Source: Echinometra lucunter
Taxonomy: Eukaryota > Echinodermata > Echinoidea > Camarodonta > Echinometridae
Direction of reading: 5' to 3'
DNA: 64,000 bases
NCBI GenBank assembly: GCA_029962745.1
Contig: CM057171.1
Span: 1,994,881-2,058,880, forward strand
The translations under genes and the position numbers were made by a program. The notes beneath the pieces are model-generated. The model had not been told where the DNA came from. It did no database searches and worked only from the letters and a program-made list of their open reading frames with translations. Below, piece by piece: positions 58,425 through 64,000 of the stretch (positions are counted from its first letter, which is position 1; each line of letters starts with the position of its first letter).

Positions 58425-60850
58425 TTAGCTTAATACTTTTTTGAGCACCTGAGGACAAGCTTGCAAAACAATCATAGCAGAAAGAGGATCAATGCAGGCA
58501 CTGCCTGAAATTGTGAACTGATTATTGTAAACGTTAAAAAGAAAAAAAAAGGAAAAAAGACAAGATATACAACAACGATATAATAGATAGATTTCATATA
58601 AGTGAATACACCTAAGTTGAGAAAAAAAAAAGGACATTACTTCTCTACAAAATCTCGCAGTATTTGACAATGTCCTTTTTGTACCCGAATTAAATAATTT
58701 GTTGAATTTAAGAGTGTTAGGATATTTCCAATTATACCGCTTGAGGAATTGTTTTCTCTTTTCCTCAAAGAAAGGACATGCAAACAATTAGTGAAATTCG
58801 TCACCGATATCATTTACAGAAAAATGAGTACATATGCGTTCGGCTCTCAGAATGTGTCTATAACGCCCATCTACTACTGGAAGTTTGTGATTAAGACATC
58901 TAAATTTACAAACAATTTTCCAGTCACTTATATCGAGATGAATTAAATACCTTTCAAAACATAATGACTGCTTGAAGATTCTATAAATAGTACATTGCTG
59001 GTTTAACTCAACATCGCTGTGCCGCTCCTGCTCACTTATATCTTGAAGTCTTTGGTTTACAATGCTTTTAAAAGACCGTGAAGTAAGATTGATGGCTTGA
59101 TTGTTCCACATATTAGAAAGACCTAAGTTATCAAGAATATTCCTTACTTTCGTAAACCAAGACATTTGGTTATTTCCTTTAGAAAACATGAAAAGTTGAA
59201 ACTTGTACATGATGTTTGATAACTTTGAAGATTTCCCATTTAGGAGACGATACCAAAACACTAACATTGGACTGGTAATTCTTTTTTCTAATTTGTAACG
59301 ACCGAGTTCACCATAAACCATGCAGTTAGGAGGTGTGTTTTTTTTTTGTTTTGTTTTTTTGTTTAAACGAATCAATTCTCTACAGAACTGCAAATAAAAC
59401 GTTTCAAGTTGGACCAAATTTTCAAAATCCCAAATCTCACTGCCGTATAACAGAATAGGTAAAACCAACTGATCAAATAGCTCAAGTTAGATGTCTGTCG
59501 GTAGACAAAGAGATGAAATTTTCCTCTTCATAGAATACAAAGTCATAGCTCTTCGTGCCTGGGTTACTTGTTTGTTGATGGCTTTTTCAAACCTATTATT
59601 ATAGTTGAAAGTTGTTCCTAGATAAATATAGTCGTCACACACGGTTAAAGGTTCATTCTCGAAGTAAAAATTTGGGATTTTCGTCTTCAAGGTGTTCACA
59701 GTAAGGTGCCACATTTGGCAATATTCAGAAAGAGCATTAAGGCCATTTTGAAGTTCATCTGCACTTTTAGCAAGTAGAATAGTATCATCAGCATAAAGAA
59801 GAGTATATAAGTTCACATATAATTCGATTTCATTCTCATAAAAACAATCATGAATTGACATTGAAAGAGATTTCAGGCCATTATATCTTTCTCGCAAGAA
59901 GGATTCAAAACCATTTAGATACAATGCAAATAAAATGGGGACAGATTTCCCCTTGTCTGACTCCTACATTGCTACTGCCAAATAAATCAGATTTCAGAAA
60001 ATCATATGATATGCATGATTTAGCATTCTCATACATATTGATTATTACACGAAGTAATTTGCCATTTACTCCATGGTTAAGTAACTTGATCCAAAGCGAG
60101 CTTCGATCAATTAAGTCAAACGCTTTTTGTTGTAATCCACAAAAGCACAATATATTTTTTATTTCTATTTAGATGCCAGTCAATAACAGCATGTAGAGTG
60201 AATATATGATCCATGGTAGAGTAACCTGATCGAAAACCAGCCTGTAACTCACCCAATAGCTCATTAGAATCAATGGACGAAGTAATGCGTTCCTTCAAAA
60301 TAACAGTAAAAAGTTTCCCAATACAGCTCAAGAGGGTAATATCTTTGTTATCTGCGCAGTCAGGAGAGCCTTTACCTTTAAATAAAGGCTTAATCAGACC
60401 TGTCACCCAACTAGACGGAATGATAACCGTATCTAAGAAAGGTATCTAAGACAATATTGACAACTTAGTAATTTTTTAAAACAATTTTTAACAATTCATT
60501 TAATATCATATCGTCTCCAGGAGCCTTTTATTGTTTAGACGTTTAAGTTGTTGCACCACTTCTGCTTCTTCTATCTGTCGATTCAATTCAACGTTCATGA
60601 TAATATCACGATTAGCATAAAAAACATCATGCTGATCAGTATCGAAAGACACTTTGATTGTTTGAATTTCTCAAGTGCTCATAGAAATCATATATTGAAA
60701 TGTGGGAGGAAACCTTAGTACCCTGGTAATTTTTATTCTTAATATTCCAGTAGTCTTTAGGATTTTTACTTTTCAAATTCCTGATATTAGAGTGTAAGTC
60801 AGCAAAATATTTTCTTCTTTAAAATCGTACAAAGTTTTTATAACTGTTCC
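58425..60850 (-). pseudogene. Degenerate LINE reverse transcriptase
   Basis: Minus-strand fragments in several frames follow the order of a non-LTR reverse transcriptase. They are NPKDYW near 60,750, a finger region with PLFKGKGSPDC and LQAGFRSGYST, a split domain A near 60,130 (KAFDLIDRSSLW), the catalytic LLYADDTILL at about 59,785-59,805, and a C-terminal region with LPVVDGRYRHI and IGDEFH before a cysteine-containing tail (CPFF). Frameshifts near 60,130, 59,920 and 59,480 and the loss of the endonuclease make it inactive. The subfamily (I/Jockey/CR1-like) is not certain. Confidence 0.8.
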
Positions 60851-61112
60851 TATCATTTCTAAACATGTTAATTCAGTTTAATTGTAAGCAAACATCCTTC
60901 CCTAAAACCTGGGGGGATGATTGTACATGTCATCCCGGCCCCACCTTGTGAGGTTTGGGGATGCATACCCCTCATCACCCCGCTGTCTACGCCCCTGCTA
61001 GAAACTGATGCTAGGTCAGAGTCTCCCTCTGCACGCTCATCACCAACCAAACATTTCACATTAAGGAAGACTGTATCAAATCTACGCACTCTCACCATTA
61101 ATTTCCAGAGCA

Positions 61113-61590
61113 TATGGTTGGACCTACTATTCATCGATCGTCTTTAATTGGTTACGTCGTATCTCAGAAAATATTAGTTGGTTTTCCCTTAATTTCGTCT
61201 CACTTGTGCAGAAAATGCAACAGATTAACATCTCATGCTCAGATTGTTGACTCTTACGATACGCACGGAAATCTAGGCGACAAACGCATGTGATGTTTTT
61301 CACTCGGCGCCTGTGTGAGCTCATTATTTAAACCGATCGCCCGTCCTCTGTATTGATTAAGCACGTATTTATCATTTTCATTATCGAAGTTTAAAAAAAA
61401 AATAATTAAATTCTGTTATTCCATCCTAATTTCTCTTGGACTTTGGTTACGATAGCTTGTTTGATTACTGTTGGGCATTGCGCCAAGTTCCACGCGTACT
61501 TTTTTTATTTCATGCGCAGGAAAGCATTGCGCGAAGGTGGTCGGTTTCAAAAAAGGTGGTCGATGAGTGGTAGAGCTACCATATATGTTG
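61113..61590. other. Insertion inside the LINE endonuclease
   Basis: About 475 bp of unrelated AT-rich sequence separates two adjacent parts of the LINE protein. ATATG occurs at both edges and may be the target duplication. No inverted ends or coding frame seen. Confidence 0.45.
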
Positions 61591-61706
61591 AGTGAAAAGT
61601 TTTCTGGAGCTTCTTAGATGCAACTAAACCTGATATCATATTTGGTTGTGAACCATGGTTAAGACCCGACATCCACCTCTGAGAGATCTTCCCACCAGGC
61701 TACACA

Positions 61707-62924
61707 GTGTACAGAAAGGATCGTAAAGATGGCTATGGGGTGTACTCCTCGGCATCAAGCCTTAAAAGCAAGCAAGTAGAGATCGATTCTGAATCCGAGC
61801 TTGTTGCAACGAAAGTTCTATGTGGCAAGCAACACATGATCATAGGTGCTCTGTACCGCCCACCAAGAAGCATGCAGCTCTACATGTCGATCTTGACCAG
61901 TCATATAGAAGATATATGTGTCACTCACCCAGGCATACCAGTATGGATTGCAGGAGATGTTAACCTTCCTGATGTCAATTGGTCTACTGATCAAGTTGTC
62001 TGTCACCAGTATCCTAAAGACATAATTGAATACCAAATGCTAGCTCGAACTGGTATGGGGCAGATCATTGATTTTCCTACTAGAAATGATAAAATACTGG
62101 ATGTTATTCTTACCAACCGACCGTCGCTCCCTAACCGTTGCGAAGGATTACCAGGCCTGAGCGACCATGATGCCATTACGCTGACTGGAATATCAGGGCT
62201 GGCAGAAAGAAACTGGCAAGCCGCAGAATATCCGTATGGAAGAGAGCTGACTTTTAAGCGATACATAGCAACTCTGGCCAACGAAATTGAGCAATTTCTA
62301 AAGAAGGCCCTCAATGAAGATGTTCCTTCTAAGCTCAGCTCAACCAGATTCAGCAAACCCTGGTACAACACATCGACCAAAAGGACATGTCGTAGGAAAG
62401 CGAGATCATACAAGAAAGCCAAAAGGACCAACAGAGACAGGGACTGGAAGATGGGTAGAAGGCTCAAAAAGGAAGCTCAAACTACATGTCGTCAAGCCTA
62501 CTACAAATATCTCAGCGACGTTATCTGTAGTGAGCCAGGTGCTAGTAGTAGAAGATTGGGTGCCATCATCAAGGCCAAACGCTGTGACCAAACCGGTGTA
62601 TCCCCCTTGAAGGAAGGAAACTTGTTGTACAGTGACCCAACAAGTAAGGCTGATATTCTGAATAACCGATTTGCATCATTCTTCATCATCGATGACACTT
62701 CTGATCTGCCAGATCTCGGACCTTCCCCCTACCCTCCAATGGATGGTATCACCATCAACAGTCAGGGCATTGTCAAACTACTCAAGAACCTGAATCCACA
62801 GAAGGCAACAGGACCAGATGGTATCCCTGCCAGGCTACTGAAGGAAATTGCAGAAGATATTGCACCAGCAATTACACTTTTGTACCAGGCCTCTCTTGAC
62901 CAAGGGACTGTATTATTAATATGA
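61707..62924 (+). CDS. LINE ORF2 fragment: endonuclease and RT start
   Basis: 405 open codons covering most of the endonuclease/exonuclease/phosphatase fold (GALYRPP, GDVNLP, SDHD) and the N-terminal part of the reverse transcriptase, up to ITLLYQASLDQG. It ends by frameshift before the palm motifs, so the product would lack polymerase activity. Confidence 0.75.
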   Translation: MYRKDRKDGYGVYSSASSLKSKQVEIDSESELVATKVLCGKQHMIIGALYRPPRSMQLYMSILTSHIEDICVTHPGIPVWIAGDVNLPDVNWSTDQVVCHQYPKDIIEYQMLARTGMGQIIDFPTRNDKILDVILTNRPSLPNRCEGLPGLSDHDAITLTGISGLAERNWQAAEYPYGRELTFKRYIATLANEIEQFLKKALNEDVPSKLSSTRFSKPWYNTSTKRTCRRKARSYKKAKRTNRDRDWKMGRRLKKEAQTTCRQAYYKYLSDVICSEPGASSRRLGAIIKAKRCDQTGVSPLKEGNLLYSDPTSKADILNNRFASFFIIDDTSDLPDLGPSPYPPMDGITINSQGIVKLLKNLNPQKATGPDGIPARLLKEIAEDIAPAITLLYQASLDQGTVLLI

Positions 62925-63496
62925 ACGAAGGCATTGATTGTTCCCATATTCAAGAAGGGAAACAGATCATCTCCAGCTATCTACCAACCGATCTCTCTCT
63001 AACTGCCATCCTATCCAAACTGTGCGAGCATGGCATCCACAGCGCCATTATCAATCATCTTACGGATCATATCGATGCCCAACATGGATTCCGGAAAAGA
63101 AGATCATGTGATACTCAGCTGATTTTGACCATCAACGATCTAGCTCGAGGAACTGAAGACAAAGGACACACTGATCTAATCTTGTTGGACTTTGCCAAGG
63201 CATTCGATAAGGTGTCCCACAGGCTACTTCTCCATAAGCTCAAACACTATGGAGTGAGGGGATGTACCTTGCCAGTGGGTAGATTTCAGAGATGGCACAC
63301 AGCAAGTCCCAATTGAAGGTCAAGTCAGCAAAGAAGTGCATGTGGCATCGGACGTACCGCAAGGGAGCGTTCCCGGGCCCTTGCTGTTCTTAATCTTCAT
63401 AAACGATCTCCCAGACTGTGTCAAGATCTCTACAACTGGGCTCTTTGCAGATGACTGTGCATTATACAAGAGGATTTCATCTCCCCATGATGCCAA

Positions 63497-63629
63497 ACTA
63501 ATTTTGTTTATAAAGATCTTGCTTTTCTTGCTGTCTCCTCTATCTTTTTTTTATATACTTTGTCCATATGTATTTTAAACTATTGCCGGAAATAAACGAA
63601 TTGAATTGAATTGAATTGAATTGAATTGA
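63497..63629 (+). mobile_element. Nested LINE 3' end with (ATTGA)n tail
   Basis: Between the codons for DAKL and LQEDLDALQIWERAW lies ~133 bp ending in AATAAACGAATTGAATTGAA repeats. This is the look of a severely 5'-truncated LINE with a pentanucleotide tail. It disrupts the host reverse transcriptase. Confidence 0.6.
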
Positions 63630-64000
63630 ACTTCAAGAAGATCTTGATGCCTTGCAGATCTGGGAACGCGCATGGCACATGCAGTTCAACCCATCAAAGT
63701 GCCAAGTGTTGCGTGTCACTAAGAAACGCAAGCCAATCACCTCCACCTACAACATCCATGGAGTAAATCTTGAAGAAGTTACATTTGCCAGATATCTTGG
63801 GGTGCACATCCACAGTAATCTGAACTTCATAAACCACGAAAATATTACTGCTAAGAAAGCTAACTGCACTCGAGCTTTTCTCCAGCGTAACTTCAGAAGA
63901 TGTCCTGGGAAGATCAAAGAAGCGACATACAAGACATATATATAAGACCCACAGTAGAATATGCAGCCGTAGCATGGGACCCCCACACACAACGAAATAT

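Larger units (their letters stand above)
60960..64000 (+). mobile_element. CR1/L2-like LINE, interrupted and running off the window
   Basis: The start of the endonuclease (SNLRTLTINFQSI) is at about 61,075-61,112. After an insertion it resumes at FWSFLDATKPDI (~61,597). Endonuclease landmarks follow: AGDVNLPDVNW (~61,950) and GLSDHDAITL (~62,157). Reverse transcriptase landmarks are NPQKATGPDGIP (~62,790), HGFRKRRSCDTQL, LLDFAKAFDKVSH (~63,184), VPQGSVPGPLLF and GLFADDCAL (FADD, 63,444-63,455). A second insertion, several frameshifts and a stop near 62,922 break it. Order and motifs fit CR1/L2-type elements with an AP-like endonuclease. The end continues beyond 64,000. Confidence 0.8.

Overview
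The window looks like nuclear genomic DNA of a marine invertebrate. It is AT-rich, its genes are interrupted by GT-AG introns, and it carries tRNA-derived SINEs, LINEs, MITEs and long minisatellites. An ankyrin-ZU5-UPA-death-domain gene and the density of T-run/G-run junctions fit an echinoderm, probably a sea urchin. That organism call is inference.

Layout. At 1.2-3.4 kb on the plus strand is a small four-exon gene with two Cys/His modules. Its second half has coding character spread over two frames and looks broken. From 3,637 to 22,505 lies a non-coding, repeat-rich block holding a 12-bp minisatellite, SINEs, a ~945-bp satellite array, fold-back elements, a MITE and a striking array of three hairpins. 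A 500-N gap (22,506-23,005) and a ~42-bp minisatellite (23,006-25,128) follow. Then 25,136-45,344 repeats the whole 3,637-22,505 block in reverse complement, up to 5 bases before a second 500-N gap (45,350-45,849). The sequence between the two gaps is therefore one contig that mirrors its left neighbour. Either it is an alternative haplotype scaffolded head-to-head, or this is a real ~20-kb inverted duplication. In both cases the two arms serve as a built-in comparison: they show a clean MITE presence/absence site, 5 versus 7 copies of a fold-back element, and substitutions that preserve base pairing.

From 45,850 on the sequence is single-copy relative to the arms. A degenerate minisatellite holding a tRNA-derived SINE comes first. 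Next, on the minus strand (57,892 down to 47,697), are the last eight exons of an ankyrin-ZU5-UPA-death-domain gene whose splice phases all agree. It is probably an intracellular adaptor of the UNC5/PIDD/ankyrin superfamily. Its 5' end is not in the recognisable sequence. Its introns hold repeats, including a CG-rich minisatellite.

The right end (58.4-64.0 kb) is retrotransposon debris: a frameshifted minus-strand LINE and a plus-strand CR1/L2-like LINE with endonuclease and reverse transcriptase, broken by two insertions and running off the window. No rRNA, CRISPR array or bacterial-type operon was seen. The best candidates for something undescribed are the three-hairpin array with an invariant GACG loop (18,802-18,945, mirrored at 28,686-28,827) and the tandemly amplified structured fold-back element.
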